Positions 1 to 5,825 of a stretch of 7,228 nucleotides of DNA are shown here, piece after piece (position 1 is the first letter of the stretch; every line of letters starts with the position of its first letter). Under the pieces are notes generated by a model that had not been told where the DNA came from, searched no databases, and was given only the letters and a program-made list of their open reading frames with translations. A program made the translations under genes and the position numbers. Source of the stretch: DASZZX01 sp036260415 (lineage in GTDB: Bacteria > Actinomycetota > Nitriliruptoria > Nitriliruptorales > JAHWKO01); contig DASZZX010000385.1 in assembly GCA_036260415.1 (NCBI GenBank), positions 1 to 7,228 on the forward strand. The letters are read 5' to 3'.

Positions 1-245
1 ACGAAGGCGTAGAAGTAGCGCACGCGGCCGTACCCGAGGGGGTGCTGCGGGGTTGCGTCGCGCTGCGCCCGGCGCCGGCCCAGCATCAACAGTCCCTGGT
101 TGGACGCGTCGGCCACCGAGTGGATCGACTCGGCCAGCATCGACGCGGCGCCGGTGAACAGGAACGCGACCAGCTTGGCGGCGGCGATGCCCACGTTCGC
201 CAGGAACGCCGCGACGATCGCGCGCTGCCCTCCGCCGGCGGCCAT
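1..245 (-). CDS. Cation diffusion facilitator family transporter, N-terminal part (runs off left edge)
   Basis: Inner-membrane metal/proton antiporter of the CDF family; the metal cannot be told from sequence. The 81 visible codons, read from an ATG at 245, give a first membrane helix (ANVGIAAAKLVAFLFTG), a second carrying the metal-site motif HSVAD (HxxxD), a loop with TPQHPLGYGR, and the start of helix 3 (RYFYAF). The rest, including the cytosolic domain, lies outside the window. The ATG is preceded by AGGGG about six bases upstream, and it begins 11 bp after the stop of the complete CDF gene upstream, so both are probably on one transcript. By eye about 49 of 73 aligned residues match that neighbour, so the two are paralogues from a tandem duplication. 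No frameshift or stop is seen in the visible part. Confidence 0.88.
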   Translation of the reverse strand, partial: MAAGGGQRAIVAAFLANVGIAAAKLVAFLFTGAASMLAESIHSVADASNQGLLMLGRRRAQRDATPQHPLGYGRVRYFYAF

Positions 246-256
246 CGGAGCCCCTG

Positions 257-1219
257 TCACCGTCCGTGAGCGTCGCCGCTCGTCTCGTGCTGCTCCCACT
301 CCGGCATGTCGGGGTCCGCCGACCGGGGCACGTCGGCCTCGATCGAGATGACCCTGGCCGCGTCCACCCGCGAGCGGATGCGCCGCTCCATCCGGTCGAT
401 CGCCAGCGCCACGTCCCGCGAGGCCAGCTCCTCACCGAAGCGGACCTTGGCCTCGATCAGGATCGACTCCGGCCCCAGGTGCATGGTGCGCAGGTAGACC
501 AGGTCGCGCACGTCCGAGTCCGACCGGACGATCTCGCGGATCGCCTCCGCCTGCTCGGGTGCTGCGGCCTCCCCGATGAGCAGGCTCTTCATCTCACGCG
601 CGAGGATCAGCGCCATGACGCCCAGCACCGCCCCCACGCCGATGCTGGCCGCGGCGTCGTACCTCTGGTCGCCGGTGAGGACGGTGAGACCCAGCCCCGC
701 GATGGCGACCAGCACGCCGACCACCGCGCCGGAGTCCTCCAGCAGGATCACCGAGATCTCCGGCTGTTTGGTGTCGCGCACGTACCGCCACCACGAGCCG
801 TGCTCGCCCCGCTGCGCCTGGCGGGCGGCGGTCCGCAGCGACAGCGAGTCGAGCAGCAGCGCCACGATCAGGATGCCCAGCCCCCAACCGGGCTCGACCA
901 GTTCCTCGCCGCGGACCAGATGCGTGATCCCCTCCCGGACGGCGCCCGCGGCCCCGAGCGAGAACAGCAGGATGGCCACCATGAAGGCCCAGAAGTAGCG
1001 CTCCCGGCCGTACCCGAAGGGGTGCTCCGGGGTCTGCAGCCGCCGCGCTCGCCAGCGGCCCAGGAGCAGCAGTGCCTGGTCGCTGGTGTCCGCCACCGAG
1101 TGGAACGTCTCGGCGAGCAGCGCCGCGGAGCCGGTGACCAGGAAGCCGACCAGCTTGGCCGCGGCGATGCCGACGTTGGCGCTCAGCGCGACCAGGACCG
1201 CCCTGCGGCTGCCATCCAT
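257..1219 (-). CDS. Cation diffusion facilitator family transporter (complete paralogue)
   Basis: A 320-residue membrane transporter, expected to export divalent metal in exchange for protons. Six hydrophobic segments are visible at about residues 8-29, 31-54, 75-95, 110-130, 153-175 and 180-200. A hydrophilic C-terminal cytosolic domain (about 210-300) contains MHLGPES and KVRFGEE, typical of CDF regulatory domains. Helix 2 carries H40-x3-D44. Helix 5 has LLEDSG (E161, D162) rather than the textbook HxxxD, as in the SLC30A9/ZnT9-like branch (that comparison is from memory). The frame stays open upstream through the antisense of proS, but the ATG at 1219 is chosen for three reasons: homology with the paralogue begins there, it matches usual CDF length, and a TACGAT -10 sits just upstream. 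Followed 11 bp later by the second CDF. Function confident, metal unknown. Confidence 0.92.
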   Translation of the reverse strand: MDGSRRAVLVALSANVGIAAAKLVGFLVTGSAALLAETFHSVADTSDQALLLLGRWRARRLQTPEHPFGYGRERYFWAFMVAILLFSLGAAGAVREGITHLVRGEELVEPGWGLGILIVALLLDSLSLRTAARQAQRGEHGSWWRYVRDTKQPEISVILLEDSGAVVGVLVAIAGLGLTVLTGDQRYDAAASIGVGAVLGVMALILAREMKSLLIGEAAAPEQAEAIREIVRSDSDVRDLVYLRTMHLGPESILIEAKVRFGEELASRDVALAIDRMERRIRSRVDAARVISIEADVPRSADPDMPEWEQHETSGDAHGR

Positions 1220-1226
1220 CCGCGCG

Positions 1227-1232
1227 ATCGTA
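1227..1232 (-). promoter_or_regulatory. -10 element of the CDF operon, probably leaderless
   Basis: On the minus strand TACGAT is followed by seven bases and then the ATG of the CDF gene. With initiation 6-7 bases after the -10, transcription would begin at or next to the start codon, giving a leaderless mRNA. No convincing -35 box is seen 17-18 bases upstream. Inferred from spacing only. Confidence 0.45.
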
Positions 1233-1375
1233 GTTGGGCCGCCCGGAGGGCCATCCGTGCTTCCGTCGGGACGCACCGCAGCCGCCGGGACGCTGCCAGG
1301 CAACGGGCCGCCACCACGGCCGCCGTCCACGGCGGCGCCCCTTTTGCGGGAGCACGGCGGCCGCGCACCCGGCGG

Positions 1376-1381
1376 TAGGGT
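1376..1381 (+). promoter_or_regulatory. -10 element of proS
   Basis: TAGGGT is a common actinobacterial -10 form. It would start transcription near 1388 and give a leader of about 30 bases. That leader holds GTGAGG at 1404-1409, eight bases before the ATG, a fair ribosome binding site. No good -35 at standard spacing; TTGCGG at 1344 is too far away. The rest of the 198-bp divergent gap (1220-1417) holds no gene I can support. Confidence 0.45.
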
Positions 1382-1417
1382 GCCGGCCCGACGGGTCGGA
1401 CGCGTGAGGCGCGACGC

Positions 1418-2869
1418 ATGGCCAACGGCAAGCGGCACACCCTCGGAGTCACCCCGATCAGCCAGGACGTCTCCGCCTGGTACAACGAGGTCGTGTTCCA
1501 GGCCGGGCTCGCCGACCGTGGACCGTCCAAGGGCTCGATGGTCATCCGCCCGTACGGCTACCGGATGTGGGAGTTGCTGCAGGTACAGCTCGACCAGATG
1601 TTCAAGGACACCGGGCACCAGAACGCCTACTTCCCCCTGCTCATCCCCATGAGCTTCCTGCAGCGGGAGGCCGAGCACGTCGAGGGGTTCTCCCCGGAGC
1701 TGGCGGTCGTCACCCACGCGGGGGGCAAGGAACTCGACGAACCCCTGGTGGTGCGCCCGACCTCCGAGACGGTCGTCGGCGAGATGTACGCGCGCTGGAT
1801 CTCCAGCTACCGGGACCTGCCGGTGCTGATCAACCAGTGGTCGAACGTGGTGCGGTGGGAGCTGCGGCCACGGGTCTTCCTGCGCACCACCGAGTTCCTG
1901 TGGCAGGAGGGCCACACCGCGCACGCCACCGCCGCGGAGGCGATGGACGAGACCCTGCGGATGCTCGGCGTGTACGCCACCTTCGCACGGGACGTGGCGG
2001 CGATCCCGGTGGTGGAGGGTGAGAAGACGCCGGGGGAACGCTTCCCCGGCGCGGCGCACACCTACTCGATCGAGGGGATGATGCGTGACGGTCGGGCCCT
2101 GCAGTCGGGTACGTCGCACTACCTCGGCACGAACTTCGCGGAGGCGTTCGACATCACCTACCAGGACGAGCACAACCAGCTGCGGCTCTGCCACACCACG
2201 TCGTGGGGGATGAGCACCCGGATGCTCGGTGCAACCATCCTGGCCCACGGCGACGACCAGGGGCTCGTGCTGCCCCCGGGGCTCGCCCCCTACCAGGTGG
2301 TGATCGTCACGATCGGGCGGGGCGAGGATCACGTCCGGGTGGCCGCTCGCGCGCACCGGCTGGCCTCCGAGCTGACCGCTGCGGGCGTACGGGTGCACGT
2401 CGACGACCGCGAGGAGGTGTCGCCCGGGTTCAAGTTCAACCACTGGGAGCTGCGGGGCGTGCCGCTGCGCGTCGAGCTGGGGCCGCGGGACGTCGACGGC
2501 GACCAGGCGGTCCTCGCCCAACGCATCGGCCGCGAAGGCAAGCAGACGCTGCCGCTGGCGGGGCTGGCGGCGAGCGTCCCGCAGCGGCTGCGTGACTACC
2601 ACCTGGAGCTGATCGGGCGGGCCACCGCCTTCCGGGACGGCCGCAGCGCCGAGGTGGACGGCTGGCAGGACTTCGCCGCCCAGGTGCAGGCCGGCTTCGC
2701 CTACGCGTTGCACTGCGGCAGCCCCGGCTGCGAGGACGAGATCAAGGCCGAGACGACCGCCACGCCACGGGTCATCCCCTTCGGGCGGGCGGAGGAGCGG
2801 GGCGCCTGCATCCGCTGTGGGCAGCCCTCCGACTACGGCACCCGCGTGTTGTTCGCGCGGGCGTACTAG
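1418..2869 (+). CDS. proS: Proline-tRNA ligase, short archaeal/eukaryotic-type
   Basis: Class II aminoacyl-tRNA synthetase that activates proline with ATP and charges tRNA-Pro in the cytosol. The 483-residue length, absence of the roughly 180-residue editing insertion of the long bacterial enzyme, and C-terminal zinc-binding-like domain ending in Tyr mark the short archaeal/eukaryotic type. Visible landmarks: motif 1 region with GSMVIRPYGYRMWE; proline-pocket TSE at 115-117; motif 2 with R146-W-E-L-R150 and R156-T-T-E159, then WQEGHTAH; motif 3 around R268 (MSTRMLG, then HGDDQGLVLPP); anticodon-binding domain about 285-385 (PYQVVIV, VHVDDRE, SPGFKFNHWELRG); and cysteines C433, C438, C464, C467. 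The ATG has GTGAGG eight bases upstream. All catalytic motifs look intact. Transcribed divergently from the CDF pair and apparently monocistronic. Confidence 0.97.
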   Translation: MANGKRHTLGVTPISQDVSAWYNEVVFQAGLADRGPSKGSMVIRPYGYRMWELLQVQLDQMFKDTGHQNAYFPLLIPMSFLQREAEHVEGFSPELAVVTHAGGKELDEPLVVRPTSETVVGEMYARWISSYRDLPVLINQWSNVVRWELRPRVFLRTTEFLWQEGHTAHATAAEAMDETLRMLGVYATFARDVAAIPVVEGEKTPGERFPGAAHTYSIEGMMRDGRALQSGTSHYLGTNFAEAFDITYQDEHNQLRLCHTTSWGMSTRMLGATILAHGDDQGLVLPPGLAPYQVVIVTIGRGEDHVRVAARAHRLASELTAAGVRVHVDDREEVSPGFKFNHWELRGVPLRVELGPRDVDGDQAVLAQRIGREGKQTLPLAGLAASVPQRLRDYHLELIGRATAFRDGRSAEVDGWQDFAAQVQAGFAYALHCGSPGCEDEIKAETTATPRVIPFGRAEERGACIRCGQPSDYGTRVLFARAY

Positions 2870-2870
2870 C

Positions 2871-2884
2871 CACCCGACGGGGTG
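2871..2884 (+). terminator. Possible weak hairpin after proS
   Basis: Directly after the proS stop, CACCC and GGGTG are separated by GACG, giving a 5-bp stem with a 4-base loop. There is no U-tract, so intrinsic termination is doubtful. It is noted because it is the only hairpin right behind the gene. Confidence 0.2.
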
Positions 2885-2983
2885 TGCCCTCCGCAGTGCG
2901 ACAGCCGCCAGGCCGTGTGACCAGCCCGCCGCGGCCGTGGATGCTCAGGTCGCGTGACGAGGAGGGGCGCTCGGTCGCTGCTG

Positions 2984-2989
2984 TACGTT
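2984..2989 (+). promoter_or_regulatory. -10 element of the phosphatase/DUF3090/SCO1664 operon
   Basis: TACGTT lies in the 151-bp gap after proS (2870-3020), about 31 bases before the GTG at 3021. Transcription would start near 2996, leaving a short leader with GGTGAG (3006-3011) nine bases before the GTG. This placement argues against the in-frame TTG at 2988, which overlaps the -10. No clear -35. Nothing else was recognised in the gap. Confidence 0.4.
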
Positions 2990-3020
2990 GACGGCGCCCC
3001 GACCTGGTGAGCTCGTCCAC

Positions 3021-3644
3021 GTGCCGACCGTCGTCCTGGTCCGTCACGCCGTCACGGCCGCCACCGGCAAGCGGCTGGGTGGCAGGACAACAGCGTCCCT
3101 GAGCGACCAGGGTCGGGCCCAGGCGGTGGGACTGGCTGAACGCCTGTGCAGGTCGAAGGTGACCGCGGTGTACGCCTCGCCGGTCCCGCGGACCGTGCAG
3201 ACGGCCGAGGCGATCGCGCAGCGGGTCGGCCTGCAGGTGCGTGAGCTCGTCGGGGTGCTGGAGTTCGACTACGGGGCCTGGACCGACCGCCCGCTGGGGC
3301 AGCTGCGACGGACGAAGCTCTGGCGGGCGATCCAGGCGGCCCCCAGCCGCGTCGCCTTCCCCGACGGGGAGTCGTTCGTGGCGGCGCAGCAGCGGGCGGT
3401 GGCCGCCATCGAGTCGCTCAGCCGGCAGCACACCGACCGCCAGACCGTGGTGGTCGTCAGCCACGCCGACATCATCAAGGTGGTGGTGGCGCACTACGCC
3501 GGAATCCCCCTGGACCTGTTCCAGCGACTGACGGTCGCGCCCGCGTCGGTCACGGTCCTGGGCGTGCCGCGCTCGGGACCGCCCCTGCTGCTGCGTCTCA
3601 ACGACACCGGCGATCTCAGCCCCGGCTCAGCGCGGACGGGCTAG
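3021..3644 (+). CDS. Histidine phosphatase superfamily protein, MSMEG_4193-like (putative phosphomutase/phosphatase)
   Basis: A 207-residue single-domain cytosolic protein of the histidine phosphatase (phosphoglycerate mutase-like) superfamily; the substrate is unknown. The catalytic set is visible: R8-H9 in LVRHAVTA (phospho-accepting histidine; the usual RHG is RHA here), R57 in YASPVPRTVQTAEAI, E81 in LEFDYGAW, and the second histidine H148 in VVVVSHADIIK. The phosphate-pocket loop LGGRTTASLSDQGRAQA is also present. The GTG at 3021 is preferred over the in-frame TTG at 2988: the family begins almost directly with PTVVLVRH, and the TTG falls inside a -10 box. It is the first gene of a three-gene operon, ending 2 bp before the DUF3090 gene. 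The name MSMEG_4193 family rests on sequence resemblance plus this gene order. A cofactor-dependent mutase role is possible but not shown. Confidence 0.88.
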   Translation: MPTVVLVRHAVTAATGKRLGGRTTASLSDQGRAQAVGLAERLCRSKVTAVYASPVPRTVQTAEAIAQRVGLQVRELVGVLEFDYGAWTDRPLGQLRRTKLWRAIQAAPSRVAFPDGESFVAAQQRAVAAIESLSRQHTDRQTVVVVSHADIIKVVVAHYAGIPLDLFQRLTVAPASVTVLGVPRSGPPLLLRLNDTGDLSPGSARTG

Positions 3645-3646
3645 CC

Positions 3647-4150
3647 GTGGACATCGAGCTGAGCCATCCCGACCACCTGACAGCCGACTTCGTCGGCGAA
3701 CCGGGACAGCGCACCTTCTACCTCCAGGCGGGCGAGTCCGGCGACGTCGTGTCCGTGCTGGTGGAGAAGCCGCAGGTCGCCGCACTGGCGGACCTGCTGG
3801 TGCGTCTGCTGGCCGGTGTCGGCGTCGAGCCGGTCCGGGCGTGGGACATCGTGGCGATGCGGCTGCGGGAGCCGGTCACGCCCCGCTGGCGGGCCGGCGC
3901 GATCGGCGTGGGCATCGACCCGCAGCTGGGGCGCTTCGTGCTCGAGGTCAGCGAGCTCGTCCCCGAGGAGGACGACCGTGAGCCCGAGCAGGTCAGGATC
4001 TGGGCGAGCGAGGAACAGGCCAGGACGCTGGCCGCGCACGCCAGGTGGGCGGTGGAGCAGGGCCGGCCCACCTGCCGCTTCTGCGGCCTGCCGATCGACC
4101 CGGAGGGGCACACGTGCCCGCGGATGAACGGCGACGCGCGCCATCCGTGA
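3647..4150 (+). CDS. DUF3090 family protein with C-terminal zinc ribbon
   Basis: A 167-residue cytosolic protein of unknown function. It resembles the actinobacterial DUF3090 family, with an N-terminal segment GEPGQRTFYLQA, a central region VSVLVEKPQVAALADLL, and a C-terminal CRFCGLPIDPEGHTCPRMNG. The last part has two Cys pairs and a His in the pattern CxxC...HxC, a likely zinc site. The stretch VRIWASEEQARTLAAHARWAVEQGRP is also typical. Translation from GTG at 3647 starts 2 bp after the phosphatase stop, and its own TGA overlaps the next gene's GTG by four bases (GTGA at 4147-4150), so the three are almost certainly co-translated. No signal peptide or membrane segment. A protein or nucleic-acid adaptor role is guesswork; only family and context are supported. 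Confidence 0.88.
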   Translation: MDIELSHPDHLTADFVGEPGQRTFYLQAGESGDVVSVLVEKPQVAALADLLVRLLAGVGVEPVRAWDIVAMRLREPVTPRWRAGAIGVGIDPQLGRFVLEVSELVPEEDDREPEQVRIWASEEQARTLAAHARWAVEQGRPTCRFCGLPIDPEGHTCPRMNGDARHP

Positions 4151-4887
4151 CCGAGGACCAGCACGAGGATGAGGTCCTGCGGCTGCTGCGGCGTGCCGAG
4201 CTGGAGCCGCTGGGACGCATCGCTTCGGCGTCCAACCTCACCGTCCTGTGCCGGCTCGCCGGTGACGCCGCCCGGCGACTGGCGATCTACAAGCCGGAGC
4301 GCGGCGAGGCTCCCCTGTGGGATTTCCCTCCTCGCACGCTTCACCGTCGGGAGGTCGCCGCCTACCTGGTGGACCGGCTTCTGGGCTGGCGCATGGTGCC
4401 ACCGACCGTGCTGCGGGAGAGCGGACCGTTGGGACGTGGCAGCGTCCAGCTGTTCGTCGACCACGACCTCGAGCGGCACTACTTCGCCCTGGTCGCCGAA
4501 CTGGACGACGCGATCACGGTGCAGCTCAGGCGCATGGTGGCGTTCGACCTGGTGGTCAACAACGCCGACCGCAAGGGCAGCCACGTCCTGCTCGACGCCG
4601 GTGGGAGAGTTCAGCTTGTGGACCATGGGGTCTGCTTCCACACCGATCCGAAGCTGCGCACGGTCGCGTGGGACTTCGCCGACGAACCGGTGCCCGCCGA
4701 GGTGCGCGCCGACGTGGCGTACGTCGCTGAGGTGCTGCAGCGGCGCGACGGCGACGCCGACGTCCTGTCGGGGCTTCTGACCGCCGACGAGTACGCGGCG
4801 ACGTGCCGGCGTGCCCAGCGGGTCGCCCAACTCGAGCGCTTCCCGCCACCACGCGGCGTGCGCCCCTACCCGTGGCCGCCCCTGTGA
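4147..4887 (+). CDS. SCO1664-family protein, PI3/PI4-kinase-like fold
   Basis: A 246-residue cytosolic protein of the actinobacterial SCO1664 family, distantly related to phosphatidylinositol 3/4-kinase-type and HipA-type kinases. Visible kinase-like elements: a candidate ATP-contacting lysine K49 in AIYKPERGEAPLWDFP, a possible partner glutamate E69 in HRREVAAYL, a catalytic-loop-like N138-N-A-D141-R-K-G-S-H146, and a metal-binding-like D159-H-G161 in LVDHGVCFH. The order K, E, NxDRxxxH, DHG fits an active rather than degenerate kinase. The substrate could be a small molecule or a protein and is unknown. The GTG at 4147 overlaps the upstream stop (GTGA), which fixes the start; a longer in-frame reading from 4045 would lie inside DUF3090. 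Last gene of the operon with the phosphatase, so a kinase/phosphatase pairing is plausible but inferred. Confidence 0.88.
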   Translation: MTEDQHEDEVLRLLRRAELEPLGRIASASNLTVLCRLAGDAARRLAIYKPERGEAPLWDFPPRTLHRREVAAYLVDRLLGWRMVPPTVLRESGPLGRGSVQLFVDHDLERHYFALVAELDDAITVQLRRMVAFDLVVNNADRKGSHVLLDAGGRVQLVDHGVCFHTDPKLRTVAWDFADEPVPAEVRADVAYVAEVLQRRDGDADVLSGLLTADEYAATCRRAQRVAQLERFPPPRGVRPYPWPPL

Positions 4888-4934
4888 GCATGGGACGGGC
4901 GGGTCGGGTCGGAGCCAGCAACTGGCCCGGTGAC

Positions 4935-4947
4935 GACCCTGAGGGTC
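4935..4947. repeat. 13-bp inverted repeat in the SCO1664-recO gap
   Basis: GACCCTGAGGGTC is a perfect palindrome around a single central base. It lies about 60 bp upstream of the recO -10 and 47 bp after the preceding stop. It could be an operator half-site pair or a small hairpin (5-bp stem, 3-base loop). There is no U-tract, so it is not a convincing terminator. The remaining gap (4888-5022) holds no gene I can support. Confidence 0.35.
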
Positions 4948-5008
4948 AGCAGCGCCCCGGGTCGTCGCCGAGGCGCGGCACCACCGGCCCGCACGTCGAG
5001 GCGCCCCG

Positions 5009-5014
5009 TACGCT
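5009..5014 (+). promoter_or_regulatory. -10 element of recO, probably leaderless
   Basis: TACGCT is followed by eight bases and then the GTG of recO at 5023. Initiation 6-7 bases after the box would fall two or three bases before the GTG, so the transcript would be effectively leaderless. No -35 box is recognisable. No ribosome binding site fits this GTG either, which agrees with a leaderless start. Confidence 0.45.
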
Positions 5015-5022
5015 GCGGTGCC

Positions 5023-5751
5023 GTGACTGTCTACCGCGACCAGGGCATCGTCCTCCGCACGTGGAAGCTGGGGGAGACCGACCGCATCCTGCACGTGCTC
5101 ACCCAGGGTCGTGGGCTGGTCCGGGCAGTCGCCAAGGGGGTGCGCCGCCCCGGGTCGCGCTTCGGCGGCCGGTTGGAGCCGTACTCACACGTCGATCTGC
5201 AGCTGTACGCGGGGCGAAACCTCGACGTCGTGAGCCAGGCCGAGCTGATCGAGGCGTTCGCCGCGGTGCGTGAGGACTACACCCTGTCGGCGTGCGCCGC
5301 CACGATGGTGGAGGCGGCCGATCGGGTGGCGCAGGAGGGCGAGCGCAACCTGCCGGTGTTCCTGCTGCTGCGGGCGGGGTTGCAAGCGCTGTCGGCCCGG
5401 CCCCCGTACCCCGCCATCTTCGTCGACGCGTTCCTGCTGCGGCTCACGTCGGTGTCCGGTTACCACCTGTTCGTCGAGGCGTGTGCGCTCTGCCGCGCCC
5501 CGGGTCCCCACCCGTTCCTGTCGGTCACGGCCGGCGGGGCGCTGTGCCGCGGCTGCGCTCCGGGCGGCAGCCGGGCGCTCGACCCGGACACCATCGCGCT
5601 GGTGCGGCTGCTCGGCGGCACAGACTGGGTCGCTCTGCCGGGGGCTGCCGAGCAGGTCGGCCCGCGGCGCGACGCGGCCGCGTTTGTGCGGGCATTCGTC
5701 GAGCACCACCTGGAGCGCCAGCTGCGCTCCTACCCGCTGGTCCCGCGGTGA
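5023..5751 (+). CDS. recO: DNA repair protein RecO
   Basis: RecO acts in the RecFOR pathway: with RecR it helps load RecA on SSB-coated single-stranded DNA and can anneal complementary strands. The 242-residue product has the expected layout. An N-terminal OB fold opens with VYRDQGIVLRTWKLGETDRI and continues through LTQGRGLVRAVAKGVRRP and RFGGRLEPYSHVDLQLY. A helical region follows (ADRVAQEGERNLPVFLLLRAGL, FLLRLTSVSGYHLF). A zinc finger has C154, C157, C175 and C178. The GTG at 5023 is chosen because family homology begins at VYRDQG; the frame is open further upstream to an ATG at 4930, but that adds a low-complexity Arg/Pro/Ala stretch and would place the -10 box inside the gene. Followed by uppS, as in mycobacteria. 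Confidence 0.96.
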   Translation: MTVYRDQGIVLRTWKLGETDRILHVLTQGRGLVRAVAKGVRRPGSRFGGRLEPYSHVDLQLYAGRNLDVVSQAELIEAFAAVREDYTLSACAATMVEAADRVAQEGERNLPVFLLLRAGLQALSARPPYPAIFVDAFLLRLTSVSGYHLFVEACALCRAPGPHPFLSVTAGGALCRGCAPGGSRALDPDTIALVRLLGGTDWVALPGAAEQVGPRRDAAAFVRAFVEHHLERQLRSYPLVPR

Positions 5752-5791
5752 CCACCTCCACCCCCACTCCGACGCAACGCCTCGAGCGCCC

Positions 5792-5797
5792 TACCCT
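5792..5797 (+). promoter_or_regulatory. -10 element upstream of uppS
   Basis: TACCCT would start transcription near 5804. The leader contains GGAG at 5814-5817, eight bases before the GTG at 5826. The box lies inside the extended uppS reading from 5748, so if it is real it supports the shorter start. No clear -35. Confidence 0.35.
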
Positions 5798-5825
5798 GGC
5801 AGGGTCGCCCGCCGGAGATGAGACC

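Noticed and set aside
266..1378. A 370-codon plus-strand reading opposite the CDF gene.
   Set aside because: Arg/Pro/His/Gln-rich antisense shadow with no recognisable motif; the minus-strand frame encodes a clear transporter.
1220..2713. A very long minus-strand reading that extends the CDF gene upstream through the antisense of proS (818 codons in total).
   Set aside because: The added part has no domain signature, is rich in Arg, Pro, Gly, His and Val as expected for the shadow of a GC-rich gene, and lies opposite a fully convincing proS. CDF homology begins at the ATG at 1219.
2988..3020. TTG at 2988 as the phosphatase start.
   Set aside because: The TTG overlaps the TACGTT -10 element and would add 11 residues not expected in a family that begins almost directly with PTVVLVRH.
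4930..5022. ATG/ACG-region upstream extension of recO.
   Set aside because: The added residues are low-complexity and Arg/Pro-rich, and the -10 box would fall within the coding region; VYRDQG marks the usual N-terminus.
3718..5094. A 458-codon minus-strand reading opposite DUF3090 and the SCO1664-type gene.
   Set aside because: No motif and composition typical of a GC-rich shadow; the plus strand holds two recognisable families with coupled starts.
5292..5747. Extension of the uppS frame back through recO.
   Set aside because: It overlaps recO in another frame, is Arg/Gly/Pro/Ala-rich, and uppS homology begins only after 5826.
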